The position numbers and the translations under genes are program-made. Of a DNA stretch of 64,000 nt, positions 27,750-36,764 are shown piece after piece (position 1 is the first letter of the stretch; each line of letters starts with the position of its first letter). The notes under the pieces were generated by a model. It saw nothing but the letters and a program-made list of their open reading frames with translations, was not told the origin of the DNA and ran no database searches. Origin of the DNA: Beijerinckiaceae bacterium (GTDB lineage Bacteria > Pseudomonadota > Alphaproteobacteria > Rhizobiales > Beijerinckiaceae); assembly GCA_947453205.1 (NCBI GenBank), contig CANGFT010000019.1:1-64000 (forward strand), given 5' to 3'.

Positions 27750-29371
27750 GCGAGACCTCCTCGATCGCAAGAAATGAAACGCCGCCCGAAGCGCCGCCGC
27801 CGAGCCTCGGTCGGCGGCTTTATTCGTTTCTGCTGGACCCCGATGTCGAAGGAAACCTGCAGAAGCCGATCGAGCATTTCGTCGCCACGCTCATTCTTCT
27901 GAACGTCGGCTCGATGCTGATCGAGCAGATCCCCGAGATCTATGAACCCTACAAAAAATGGTTCCATTTCTTCGACACATTCTCGATCATCATCTTCACG
28001 ATCGAATATGTCGTGAGGTTTACGCTCTCGCCCTATCAGAAAGATCTGGCGGGCAAGCGTTTCCCGCGCTTCTCCTATGCGATCTCGCCCTTCGCGGTGA
28101 TCGACCTCCTCTCGATTCTGCCTTTCTATCTCTCCTCTTTCATCGCGCTTGATCTTCGCGTCCTTCGTATTCTGCGTCTGCTGCGACTGCTGAAACTGTT
28201 CCGCGTGCTGATTCCCGCCTGGAAGGAATTCCGCCAACTCAACAAGGGGCGCACCTTCCGTCAGCATGTGCACGCCATCGTCTGGCCATCGCGCTTTGGC
28301 GGCCAGATGCATGACTTCTTCGAACTCTTCATCATTGGCTGGGTGGTCATCTCAGTCATCTCGGTGCTTCTGGAGACCGTTGAGGCAGCGCATTACATTC
28401 TGGCCATGGAGTTTGCGGTTCTCGACTCGATCGCGGTCGCGGTGTTCACGACCGAATATCTGATGCGCATGTATTCCTGCGTCGAGGATCCGAAATTCAA
28501 GCAAGCCTATGCCGGGCGCATCCGCTACGGCCTGACGCCTGGCGCCATCATCGATGCGCTGGCGGTCATGCCCTTCTTCCTCGAAGCGCTGCTACATCAT
28601 CTCTTCGATCTCCGCTTCCTGCGAATTTTCCGCATGTTGCGCCTGCTGAAGCTGACCCGCTTCAGCGACGCGACCAAGCTTGTTTGGGACGGCATCAAGC
28701 GCGAAGCTGGCACCATCGGCGCTTCGTTCTTCGTGCTGTTGCTCGTCATCATCCTGTGCGGCAGCGTTGGTTATCTGCTTGAGCATGCGGCCCAGCCAGA
28801 TAAATTCGAGAGCATACCGGGCGCGATCTACTGGTCCGTCATCACGCTCTCGAGCGTGGGCTATGGCGACATATCGCCGGTGACCCCGGTCGGCCGCTTC
28901 ATCACCTCGCTGATGGCGCTCTTGGGCATCGCCCTCGTCGCCATTCCCTCCGGCATTCTGTCCGCCGCCTTCACCGATCAGCTTCGCATCGAGCGCGAAA
29001 ACATCGGCGCCAAGATCGCCGCGATGATGGACGACGATAATATCGACAACGATGAAAAAGCGCTGCTTGAGGCGGACGCCAAGCGCCTCCACATTTCGGA
29101 AGCCGAACTCGCGGCCATGATCAAGGCCGCGCGGCGGGCCCGCCTTATGGACAAGGACGTCAAGACGGAGTTCAACCTGAACGCCGCCAAGGAAGACCCT
29201 GAACTCGCATTCGAACAGTTCCGCGGCCTCGTCAGTCAGATGAAGCAACTCGTCTATGTCACCGGCGAGGAGATGGGCGACGCCATCAACACGGCAGGCG
29301 ACGCCTCGGGACTTGAGAAATCGCTTTACGAACAGATCGCCCAGCAAAAAGCGGCGCGCAAACCAGCGTGA
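27746..29371 (+). CDS. Ion channel with two voltage-sensor modules and one K+-type pore (copy A)
   Basis: 541 residues. Residues about 44-156 form a first S1-S4 module whose S4 has basic residues at 138, 141, 144, 147, 150 and 153. Residues about 190-308 form a second one with the same spacing (290, 293, 296, 299, 302, 305). Only the second is followed by S5, pore loop and S6 (322-410), with filter TLSSVGYGD at 367-375. The pore resembles MlotiK1-type bacterial channels but no cyclic-nucleotide domain follows; instead there is a ~130-residue helical tail (DNIDNDEKALLEADAKR). TTG start, AGGAG upstream. Potassium selectivity follows from the filter; the doubled sensor is what I see and is unusual. 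Confidence 0.85.
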   Translation: MSETSSIARNETPPEAPPPSLGRRLYSFLLDPDVEGNLQKPIEHFVATLILLNVGSMLIEQIPEIYEPYKKWFHFFDTFSIIIFTIEYVVRFTLSPYQKDLAGKRFPRFSYAISPFAVIDLLSILPFYLSSFIALDLRVLRILRLLRLLKLFRVLIPAWKEFRQLNKGRTFRQHVHAIVWPSRFGGQMHDFFELFIIGWVVISVISVLLETVEAAHYILAMEFAVLDSIAVAVFTTEYLMRMYSCVEDPKFKQAYAGRIRYGLTPGAIIDALAVMPFFLEALLHHLFDLRFLRIFRMLRLLKLTRFSDATKLVWDGIKREAGTIGASFFVLLLVIILCGSVGYLLEHAAQPDKFESIPGAIYWSVITLSSVGYGDISPVTPVGRFITSLMALLGIALVAIPSGILSAAFTDQLRIERENIGAKIAAMMDDDNIDNDEKALLEADAKRLHISEAELAAMIKAARRARLMDKDVKTEFNLNAAKEDPELAFEQFRGLVSQMKQLVYVTGEEMGDAINTAGDASGLEKSLYEQIAQQKAARKPA

Positions 29372-29402
29372 CGCAGTCCTTCAGGTGACTGAGCGGAGAT
29401 GA

Positions 29403-29430
29403 GGGCTTCGGCGACGCCGGAGCCCTTTTT
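29403..29430 (+). terminator. Rho-independent terminator after channel copy A
   Basis: GGGCTTCGGC pairs with GCCGGAGCCC around GAC, followed by TTTTT. It starts 31 bases after the channel stop codon and ends just before the 3' end of the convergent TctC gene. Confidence 0.9.
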
Positions 29431-29434
29431 CATT

Positions 29435-30451
29435 TCACTGGAAATATTTGCGCGCCCGTTGCTTCGACGCGGCCGAAGCGCCCAGCGCCCGGTTGACCGC
29501 GCCCGACAGAGCCTCGGCGCTGACGGGGTCAACCTCGAGATTGCTGGCAGCCGCCTCCTTGCGGAAATCAGCATCGCCGAGCATGTCGATGAAGGCTTTG
29601 CGCAAGGCCGCCAGACGATCGGCGGGAACGCCGGGGCCCGTCGCGAAAGGATGGCCCAGCGTGTCGCCGACGGTGACGATGTCGAGCACCTGCCGATCAT
29701 CGGGGTTGGAGATCACATCCTCGGTGCTTGGGACATTGAGAAGATCCGCAGACTTCGGGCCGGAATGAACGAGCACATTGATGTCCTTGTTGGCGACCCA
29801 GTTGGGCTTTGACGCCTTCAGGCTTGACCACGAGCCGGCGCGCCCCGAAACCTCGCCGCGCTCCATGGCCAGATCAAGAGCGCCGGAGCCTGTGTAACCC
29901 AGCACCATCTTGAACTTCGTTCCCGCGAGGTCGTTCAGCATGACGGGGAAGGAAAGCGTGATGCCGGAGGAGCCGACCGCGCCGACGATCACTTCCTTCT
30001 GGCGCGCCTGCTCGATGGTCGTCACGCCGGTGGTCTTCCAGGTGACCATGGTCTCGGTCGTTGGCGCGACAGAGCCAATCCACTGGAAACGCGTGGCGTC
30101 GAATTTGACGCCATCGACGCCAACCGCCTGAGAGGTCGGCAAGCCGTTCTGGATGATGCCGATGTAGGTCCCGTCCTGCGGCGCGACGTTGTAGAGGAAA
30201 TTCGCCATCACCATGCCGGTCGCGCCAGTCATGTTCTGTGGCACCACCGTGGGACGGCCGGGGATATGCTTGCCGATATGGCGCGCCACCAGGCGCAGCT
30301 TCAGGTCATATTCGCCCCCAGCGCTGACGCCGACCAAAGCCGTGACGTTGCGCCCCTTGTAGAAATCGGCGATCGGGTCAGCCTGCGCCGAATGGAGCCC
30401 CATGCAGGGGGCGGCGAAGACGATGGCGGCGGCGAGCGAAGATGCCTTCAT
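29435..30451 (-). CDS. TctC/Bug-family solute-binding protein (group A)
   Basis: 338 residues: a signal peptide (MKASSLAAAIVFAAP ... AQA) and then a Bug-type receptor beginning DPIADFYKGRN. Same landmarks as the gene at 7778 (GGEYD, QNMTGATGM, IQNGLPTSQAVG, RARKYFQ at the end), so the two are recent paralogues. No TctA/TctB partner is in the window. ATG 30451 has AAGGGA upstream. Convergent with the channel cassette; divergent from the TAXI gene by 125 bases. Confidence 0.88.
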   Translation of the reverse strand: MKASSLAAAIVFAAPCMGLHSAQADPIADFYKGRNVTALVGVSAGGEYDLKLRLVARHIGKHIPGRPTVVPQNMTGATGMVMANFLYNVAPQDGTYIGIIQNGLPTSQAVGVDGVKFDATRFQWIGSVAPTTETMVTWKTTGVTTIEQARQKEVIVGAVGSSGITLSFPVMLNDLAGTKFKMVLGYTGSGALDLAMERGEVSGRAGSWSSLKASKPNWVANKDINVLVHSGPKSADLLNVPSTEDVISNPDDRQVLDIVTVGDTLGHPFATGPGVPADRLAALRKAFIDMLGDADFRKEAAASNLEVDPVSAEALSGAVNRALGASAASKQRARKYFQ

Positions 30452-30576
30452 GGAGATGATCCCTTGCATTGGTGGCGGCAATGTAAGGGATTGCGCCCCG
30501 GAGCCCAAGACGCTTCGCTTCACATCCCCTCGCGAAGAGCCTATTCTTCGAGCGGATATAAAAACTGGAGATATGG

Positions 30577-31536
30577 ATGGCGACGCTCCCCACTGGCGCT
30601 AACTTCAAGCGCTCCCAGATACTCTGGGAACTCGGGCTGCATATTGCGGGCAACCCCGAAACGAAATACGGCGGCAATCGCGACATGTGCATCACCGTTG
30701 GCAGCGGCGCAGGGGAGGAGCTGAAGCCCTGGCTGCGCTTTTCGACGGGCTCGGCGGTCATGGCCCACTCAGTCGCACGGGGCGACATCGACATGGCCTT
30801 CGTGAACCCTTCTGCCTTGCTGACGCAGGCCTATCGCGGAACCGGCGTCTTCAAGGCTCCCCTGCCCCTGCGCATCATCGCCAACTATCCCAGCGTCGAC
30901 CGCTTCGTCATCATGATCCGCAAGAGCCTTGGATTCAGCTCTCTTCATGATGTGAAGAAGGCTCGCTATCCCCTGCAGATCTCGCTGCGCGAGGATCCGA
31001 CACATTCGACCCTCGTGCTGGTGGAGCAGTTGCTCGCCTTCTATGGGATGAGCCTTGAAGAGATCAAATCATGGGGCGGCGGCGTGCATCCTGCAGGCCC
31101 GCCCAATGACAAGCGGCGGCTCGCCGGCATCGCCGACGGCTCCCTTGATGCGGTCTTTGACGAAGGCATCAGCATCTGGATCGAGCAGGCCCTCGGCAAT
31201 GGCATGGCCCTCATCAATCTTGAGCCCGAGGCCTTCGCGCATCTTGCCGCCATTGGCTGGCGCAAGGTGCAGCTTCGCACAGGACGCTTCTCGCATCTGC
31301 CAGACTATGACTGCATCGACTTCAGCGGCTGGCCGCTCTATGCGCGTGCGGATCTGCCCGAGAAGGTCGCCTATGACGTCTGCGCGGCCTTCGCCGCCCG
31401 CCATGACAACATGACCTGGGAAAAAGGCACTTTCGAAGGTATCCACCAACTCGGCCGCGAGACCGAGGCGACTCCTATGGATGTGCCCATGCATCCTGGC
31501 GCGGAACGCTGGTTCCGGGAACATGGCTATATCTAA
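30577..31536 (+). CDS. TAXI-type TRAP solute receptor homologue lacking a signal peptide
   Basis: 319 residues of the TAXI family of periplasmic receptors (GNRDMCITVGSGAG, GDIDMAFVNPSALLTQAY, DGSLDAVFDEG). The N-terminus MATLPTGANFKRSQ is hydrophilic and has no export signal. The ATG at 30577 has GGAG six bases upstream, and no hydrophobic segment is encoded just before it in frame. The protein therefore seems cytoplasmic, or the signal has been lost. No TRAP permease (DctM/DctQ) is near. It could be a cytosolic ligand-binding protein or an enzyme on the same fold. Confidence 0.75.
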   Translation: MATLPTGANFKRSQILWELGLHIAGNPETKYGGNRDMCITVGSGAGEELKPWLRFSTGSAVMAHSVARGDIDMAFVNPSALLTQAYRGTGVFKAPLPLRIIANYPSVDRFVIMIRKSLGFSSLHDVKKARYPLQISLREDPTHSTLVLVEQLLAFYGMSLEEIKSWGGGVHPAGPPNDKRRLAGIADGSLDAVFDEGISIWIEQALGNGMALINLEPEAFAHLAAIGWRKVQLRTGRFSHLPDYDCIDFSGWPLYARADLPEKVAYDVCAAFAARHDNMTWEKGTFEGIHQLGRETEATPMDVPMHPGAERWFREHGYI

Positions 31537-31548
31537 AAGATGAACCGA

Positions 31549-31579
31549 GAGGCCTGCGTCTTCAAAGCGCAGGCCTTTT
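31549..31579 (+). terminator. Rho-independent terminator after the TAXI gene
   Basis: AGGCCTGCG and CGCAGGCCT form a perfect nine-base-pair stem around an eight- to nine-base loop, followed by TTTT. It lies between the convergent TAXI and acyltransferase genes and may serve both. Confidence 0.85.
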
Positions 31580-31589
31580 GCTGCAGCAG

Positions 31590-32699
31590 TCAGGCGGGCG
31601 CAAACATGGCCCGCAGCGGCGCAGCTTTCTGTTTTACGTAATCGCGGAAGCGGTGATAGTTGCGCTCCGTCGCCCAGAACCAGCCATAGCTGTAGACATA
31701 GAGGAAGACGAGGAGACCGATGGTCAACACGCCCTCTTGCGCGCCCATATGGCCGTAGGGAACGAAATTGTCCCGCAGGAGCCAGGCCGTGAACAGCATC
31801 AGCGGCGGATAATGATAGAGGTACAGGCTATAGGTGAATTTCGCGAAGAAATTCGAAACCTTGAAGCGCAGGCCTGTCTTCGGCGCGCGGTCGGAGCGGT
31901 GGCTGCTGATGATGAGCGCGACGCTGAACGCCGTCGCCACAATATGTGCGAAGCCCCATCCATTGAGCCAGAGAAAATCGTTATTGGCCGAAGCGAGCGC
32001 CGCGATCAGCAAGGACCAGGACAGCCATTTCGGCAGCACAGGCCATCGGGGGAGCCAGCACAACACGCCAAGGCACCAGATGGCGCCATATCGCAGAAGA
32101 TCGTCCGAGACGATCAGGACCGAAGCGACAAGGCCGGCGAGCGCCAGCAAGCGGTTGCGCAGACCTGCGCCGAAGAGCGCGACCAGAAAAACAGGAAACA
32201 TAAAATAGTACCATAATTCGCAGGCCAGGCTCCAAAGCGGGCCGTTGCTGCCGAATGTCGGCACGTAAATGGTCTGCAAGCCCACAATGTTGCCAAGAAA
32301 GATCAGGAACCCCATGCGCTCGCGCACATAATCGAAGTCAGTCCCGGTCGCGACATTGATCAGGGCCCAGTCCGAAAAAAAGCCGATGACCAATGCAGGC
32401 AACAGCACGACATAGATGCGGGTGGAGCGGTCGATGGCGTAATCGAACATCTTGACCCCGCCCTTGCCCGCCGCCTGAATGGCCGCGCGTCCGATCAGGA
32501 AACCGCTGACGACGAAGAGGATCATCACGGAATGATGGCCGAGATAAAGCAGTTGGAACGCGAAAAGGCTGAGGGGGTCGAGATGATCGTGAAAAAGAAA
32601 CAGGCTTTCACCGATGTGATTGACGACCACGAGAAAGGCGGCGAGGGAGCGCAGGATGTCCAGCGCATTTGAAAGAGAGGGACTGATGGAAAAATCCAT
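31590..32699 (-). CDS. Membrane acyltransferase 3 family protein
   Basis: About 369 residues from ATG 32699 (MDFSIS). The frame is open 26 codons further, to 32777, but neither start has a good ribosome-binding site. Around ten hydrophobic helices are present. The first begins DILRSLAAFLVVVNHIGES, containing the R and H residues conserved in acyltransferase-3 (OafA/NodX/OpgC-like). These inner-membrane enzymes O-acylate surface polysaccharides or glucans. It is isolated among catabolic genes. The roughly 270 bases upstream, to 32971, are AT-rich with no gene seen. Confidence 0.85.
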   Translation of the reverse strand: MDFSISPSLSNALDILRSLAAFLVVVNHIGESLFLFHDHLDPLSLFAFQLLYLGHHSVMILFVVSGFLIGRAAIQAAGKGGVKMFDYAIDRSTRIYVVLLPALVIGFFSDWALINVATGTDFDYVRERMGFLIFLGNIVGLQTIYVPTFGSNGPLWSLACELWYYFMFPVFLVALFGAGLRNRLLALAGLVASVLIVSDDLLRYGAIWCLGVLCWLPRWPVLPKWLSWSLLIAALASANNDFLWLNGWGFAHIVATAFSVALIISSHRSDRAPKTGLRFKVSNFFAKFTYSLYLYHYPPLMLFTAWLLRDNFVPYGHMGAQEGVLTIGLLVFLYVYSYGWFWATERNYHRFRDYVKQKAAPLRAMFAPA

Positions 32700-32971
32700 G
32701 CCGGACAGACGCCGCTCGAGGCTTCTGATCTCCGCGGACCAGATCAGGTTTCCTTCAGATAAGGGTTTGAGCAACATTCACATAATCGCGGTCACACCCC
32801 GGCGAGGTTGCCTGGGACGCCACGCTTATGCAGCCTGACGGGGTTGCAGCGCAAGGGTGCGCCGCTTCAATGAACGCAAGAATTATTAGTAGAGCTTAAG
32901 TCAATTTAGAATAATGTCCGCGAATGCAAGATATGGGATCGGTCGTTTCGCGGCAGAGAAGCGATGAAGGC

Positions 32972-33604
32972 TTAATCGACGAGATTGATCTTTCTATCGC
33001 CGCACAGATCGACGCCGTCATATTGCTCGGACGGCTCCTCGGAAAACTGGGTCCAGACGAGAAAGAGGCATCCCCAGTCGCGGGGAATCTCGATCGTAAG
33101 GCTCTGGCCTGGCTTGAGACTGGGCTTCACGATGAAAGGCTTGCGCCCGTCTTTGAGGGAAACGAGCTTCAATTCGTTCAGCGTCAATGCGCGCTTGTTG
33201 ACGATGTCGATCTCATCCATGAGCGGCGTGGGCTTCGGCTTGCCTGCGCGCATGGCGGGCCGCGCGGTCGGCATGGGCGCCGAGTCTGGCGGCGAGGGTT
33301 CGGCGCGCTGCGGGTCGCGATCAGGCGCGGGCGCGTCATTCACCGGCGCCGCCAAAGGGGCGGCCATGACCTGCGGCTCTTCCATGGCAGGCTCGATCTG
33401 CTGGCGCCTTTTCTGAGCGTCCAGACTTTCCACAGGCGGATAAAAAGTCGAGCCAGCCGCGCGATTGGCTGGCGCAGCATCGTGCCGCAGCCAGTCGAAG
33501 GGGAAAGGCTCTTTCGCAGGCGTCTGCGCCAAAGCGCTCGCTGATGAAAGCGCAAGGTAGACAACAAGGGCGAAGCGCTGGATTGGCAGGCTTTTGTGAC
33601 GCAC
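32972..33604 (-). CDS. Hypothetical secreted proline-rich protein
   Basis: About 210 residues from GTG 33604. That start has GAGG at a suitable distance and gives a classic signal peptide (HKSLPIQRFALVVYLALSS, cleavage near ALAQ). A start at ATG 33673 would bury the signal. The middle is proline- and alanine-rich and disordered-looking. The C-terminal part (NELKLVSLKDGR ... DWGCLFLVWTQF) looks folded and has two cysteines. The family is not recognised. Confidence 0.6.
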   Translation of the reverse strand: MRHKSLPIQRFALVVYLALSSASALAQTPAKEPFPFDWLRHDAAPANRAAGSTFYPPVESLDAQKRRQQIEPAMEEPQVMAAPLAAPVNDAPAPDRDPQRAEPSPPDSAPMPTARPAMRAGKPKPTPLMDEIDIVNKRALTLNELKLVSLKDGRKPFIVKPSLKPGQSLTIEIPRDWGCLFLVWTQFSEEPSEQYDGVDLCGDRKINLVD

Positions 33605-33771
33605 GGAAAACCTCGCTGATGCGCAAGCCTCGAACACGAATCGCGCCGCGACACCCATGTCGTAACTTAGCATGAACAGGCTTCCGCAACGTCACATTTA
33701 AGCGGCGCGACACTGGCTGGGAAAAGGCTCACGAGCCTTCCAGCGCCTCAGCAGAACAGCGTCCCGCCGGA

Positions 33772-34971
33772 TCAGGCCGCTTCGAAGAACTGGGCCTGCG
33801 CCTGCCGGTTGCGCAGACGCGGCATGACCTCCTCAGCGAAGAGACGCATGCTGTCAGCCGTGTCCTCGGGGCCGAGATGACCGCCCTGCGCCATGAGCAA
33901 CATATTGCCAAGGCCGCCGATTCCATCGGTGAAGGCGCAGATCTGGTTGAAGACCTGATCGGGCGTGCCCGCGAAGGCGATGCCGCATTCGATGAAGTCG
34001 TCGAGCGAGGCTGTCGAAAGCTCGACCGGCCGACCCTTCGGCGTGAACAGGGTGCGGAATGCGCCCGGATTTGGCGAGCGCGCAGAGCGCATGGCCGCTT
34101 CGACGCTGAAGTAGCCCGGAGGCTTGTTGAAGGGATCGGCGACTTTGGCGTTGGTGCGCAGATAGTCCGCGATGAGATCGCAGCGCCGACGCCCCTCAGC
34201 CTCATTGCGCGCGACGCCGCTCATGGCGAGATAGGCGAAGCGGTCGACGGGCACCTTGGACCCATGGCCCGCAGCCTGATAGCCCTGCGCATAGGCCTTG
34301 TGCAGCTTCACGGTCTCGGCGATGCCCCCCATGAAGCTCGCCATCACATGGCCCCGCTCGCCAATCTCGACAGCATTGGCCGGGGTGGCGGTCGAGACCC
34401 AGATCGGCGGGCGCGGCTGCTGATAGGGCCGCGGCCAGATGTTGATGTTGCGATAATGGAAATAGTCGCCCTCGAAGTTGAAGGGGCCGGTGGTGGTCGT
34501 CATCGCCTTGATGATGAGGTCATGCGCCTCCCAGAAGCGCGGCATGAGCGAGACGGCGTTGGAGTTGGCGGGCTCGATGTCATAGGGCACGCCCTTGATC
34601 ATGCCGAACTCGAGACGCCCCTTCGAGATCACGTCGATCATCGCCATTTCCTCGGCGACGCGGATGGGGTCCGGGCGATTGCCGACCGGCACGCCCAGCA
34701 CCAGCAACCGCGCACGCTTGGTCAGACGCGCGAGAATGGAGAGGATCAACGAGGCGGAAGAGGTCAGGCAGGTCGCTGTCGAGTGATGCTCGTTGAGCAT
34801 GATCTCGTAGCCAAGCTCATCGGCCAGCACCCACTCGTCGATATAACGATGGTAGAGCCGATGGGCGACATCGGGATCGCAGAGCTCGTTGGGTATGGTG
34901 ATGCGCAGGGACGAGCGTTCGGCGCCCCAGGCGTCCGGATAGGGTTCTTCGGAGAAGTGGAAAAAGCGCAT
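33772..34971 (-). CDS. LLM-class flavin-dependent monooxygenase (cassette copy 1)
   Basis: 399 residues with the bacterial-luciferase-like TIM barrel. Motifs: LNEHHSTAT, LVLGVPVGNRPDPIRVAEE and NINIWPRPYQQPRP. These enzymes use reduced flavin and O2 to oxidise an organic substrate. It lies 16 bases after an alpha/beta hydrolase on the same strand. The paralogous LLM-hydrolase pair is at 45537-47519. ATG 34971 has AAGGGG upstream. It needs a flavin reductase, none being adjacent. Confidence 0.88.
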   Translation of the reverse strand: MRFFHFSEEPYPDAWGAERSSLRITIPNELCDPDVAHRLYHRYIDEWVLADELGYEIMLNEHHSTATCLTSSASLILSILARLTKRARLLVLGVPVGNRPDPIRVAEEMAMIDVISKGRLEFGMIKGVPYDIEPANSNAVSLMPRFWEAHDLIIKAMTTTTGPFNFEGDYFHYRNINIWPRPYQQPRPPIWVSTATPANAVEIGERGHVMASFMGGIAETVKLHKAYAQGYQAAGHGSKVPVDRFAYLAMSGVARNEAEGRRRCDLIADYLRTNAKVADPFNKPPGYFSVEAAMRSARSPNPGAFRTLFTPKGRPVELSTASLDDFIECGIAFAGTPDQVFNQICAFTDGIGGLGNMLLMAQGGHLGPEDTADSMRLFAEEVMPRLRNRQAQAQFFEAA

Positions 34972-34987
34972 GTCGTGACCCCTTGTT

Positions 34988-35773
34988 CTAGCGATAGGCG
35001 TCGGCGAAAGAGATGAAAGCGTCGAGCACAGCCTGGGGTTGCTCGACCTGAGGCGCATGGCCCGCCTTGTCGATCAGCGTGAAGCTGGCGCCGGCGATAT
35101 GGCTGGCGTAGGCGCGGCCATAATCCGGCGTGACGATGCGATCCTGCGCGCCCCAGATGAACTGGGTGGGCGCGCAAATGCGCCGCACTCGCGAAAGAAG
35201 CTTGGGGTCATGCATGAAGGGCGACCAGCCATAGCGGGCCAGCGCCTCGCGCGAGCGCACCCTGCGGCCAAGCTCATCATCCGAAATCTTCTTGATGTCC
35301 GCTTCAAAGATGGAGGGATCAGCATAGGCGCGGGCGCGCAGTTCGACGTCCGGCAAACCATAGAAATCGGCGATGTCGCGGGCGAAACGATCACCGACCT
35401 TCACGCCCACCGGGTCGATCAGCGTGATCGACGAAAAGGAGGCGCAGGACTTGATCGCCATCTGCGCCGCAACCCATCCACCGAAGGAGGCGCCGACCAG
35501 CGCCACATTCGACAGCTTCAGACGGTCGATGAGGTCGAGATAGAGATAGGCGATGTCATCGACGCTGTTCCACCGCCGATTGACTGCGCCAGGGCCGAAT
35601 CCAGGCGCGATGGGCAGGATGACGCGGCCATGGGCGGTCAATCTTTGCGCGAAGGCGCTGTCGTCCACGAACCAGAGCCCGGCGGATAGATAGAGGATGT
35701 TGCGTCCCTGTCCAGATATGGCGACGGACAACTTTGACCCATCGACTTCGAATTCGATTGCTTCCTCACCCAT
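34988..35773 (-). CDS. Alpha/beta hydrolase paired with LLM monooxygenase (copy 1)
   Basis: 261 residues. Nucleophile elbow GASFGG near residue 95; the acid is likely in WGAQDRIV and the catalytic His in AGHAPQVEQP. VTPDYGRAYA is shared with the hydrolase at 46728-47519. The likely start is ATG 35773, with AGGGG seven bases upstream; a TTG lies one codon earlier. It resembles meta-cleavage C-C hydrolases and esterases. As first gene of the pair, it probably hydrolyses the substrate or product of the monooxygenase. Confidence 0.87.
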   Translation of the reverse strand: MGEEAIEFEVDGSKLSVAISGQGRNILYLSAGLWFVDDSAFAQRLTAHGRVILPIAPGFGPGAVNRRWNSVDDIAYLYLDLIDRLKLSNVALVGASFGGWVAAQMAIKSCASFSSITLIDPVGVKVGDRFARDIADFYGLPDVELRARAYADPSIFEADIKKISDDELGRRVRSREALARYGWSPFMHDPKLLSRVRRICAPTQFIWGAQDRIVTPDYGRAYASHIAGASFTLIDKAGHAPQVEQPQAVLDAFISFADAYR

Positions 35774-35984
35774 CAACCAGCCCCTTTATGGACCTTTTCA
35801 GTTTGTCGGGATCATTCAATCTTTGGTCCTGATCGTCAATTGGAAATGAACCCCGGAGGTCTCCGCCCCCTGCGTTCAGACGCCGCATCCATATTGCCCG
35901 CATCGCCCTTGATGGATAGTCTGAGGCCATGTGGCGGCAGAACAATCACGAAAGCCGTCCCGATCACAACCGCGGGAGGACGCA

Positions 35985-36761
35985 ATGACGGACGGGATAG
36001 GACGCGACGGACTGAAGGCGGGCGATGTCGCGATCATCACGGGCGGGGGCGGTGGATTTGGTCGCGCTTTCTCGCTGCGGCTTGCGAAGATGGGCGCCCG
36101 CATCGCGGTCTGGGATGTCGATGCGGCGCTCGGCGGCGAAACCGTTCGGCAGGTCCGGGAGGCTGGCGGCGAGGCGCGATTCTTCAAGGTCGACCTCGCG
36201 GATCCCGCCTCAATCGCCGCCTGTGCGCAGGAGACCATGGCGGCCATGGGCGTTCCCTATTGCATCATCAACAACGCCAGCGTTTTTCCGCGCGGCGAAG
36301 TGATTGAACTGACGCTTGCGGATTGGGAATGGACCCTCAAGGTCAATCTGACCGCGCCTTTCCTCATCGCCAAGACCCTCGGCCCAAGGATGATCGAACA
36401 GGGGCGCGGCGTCGTCATCAATCTCGCCTCCGGCCGCGCCGTAGAGGGCGCCGCCAAGGGCGCCAATTACGCCTGCACGAAGGCGGCGATGATCTCGCTG
36501 ACGAAATCGCTGGCGCTGGAATGGGCGCGCCATGGCGTCAGGGTCAACGCGATCATTCCCGGCCAGTCCCTCACCGCCATGCCGCTTGCGGCGACGCCTG
36601 AGGCGGAGCTGCACGCCCATGCGAAGCTCCGCAACCCCATGGGCCGAATCGGCTATCCCGAGGATGTGGCCGGCCTCGCCGCCTATCTGGTGAGCGCGGA
36701 CGCGGCCTATATGACCGGCCAGGGCGTCGCCATCAATGGCGGAGCCGTGATGGTGCCATGA
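35985..36761 (+). CDS. Short-chain dehydrogenase/reductase (SDR)
   Basis: 258 residues. Cofactor motif ITGGGGGFGRA near residue 18, NNAS near 97 and active-site YACTKAA near 164, with the serine in NLASGRA. Asp after the second strand (VWDVD) favours NAD. ATG 35985 (MTDGIG) has GGGAGG upstream. It is divergent from the hydrolase-LLM pair across 211 bases and ends three bases from the convergent SDR. Confidence 0.87.
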   Translation: MTDGIGRDGLKAGDVAIITGGGGGFGRAFSLRLAKMGARIAVWDVDAALGGETVRQVREAGGEARFFKVDLADPASIAACAQETMAAMGVPYCIINNASVFPRGEVIELTLADWEWTLKVNLTAPFLIAKTLGPRMIEQGRGVVINLASGRAVEGAAKGANYACTKAAMISLTKSLALEWARHGVRVNAIIPGQSLTAMPLAATPEAELHAHAKLRNPMGRIGYPEDVAGLAAYLVSADAAYMTGQGVAINGGAVMVP

Positions 36762-36764
36762 GCC

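Noticed and set aside
27746-29371. Reading the channel as a eukaryote-like two-pore (6+6) channel
   Set aside because: The first sensor module is followed within about 30 residues by the second S1. There is no room for S5-pore-S6 and no first filter motif.
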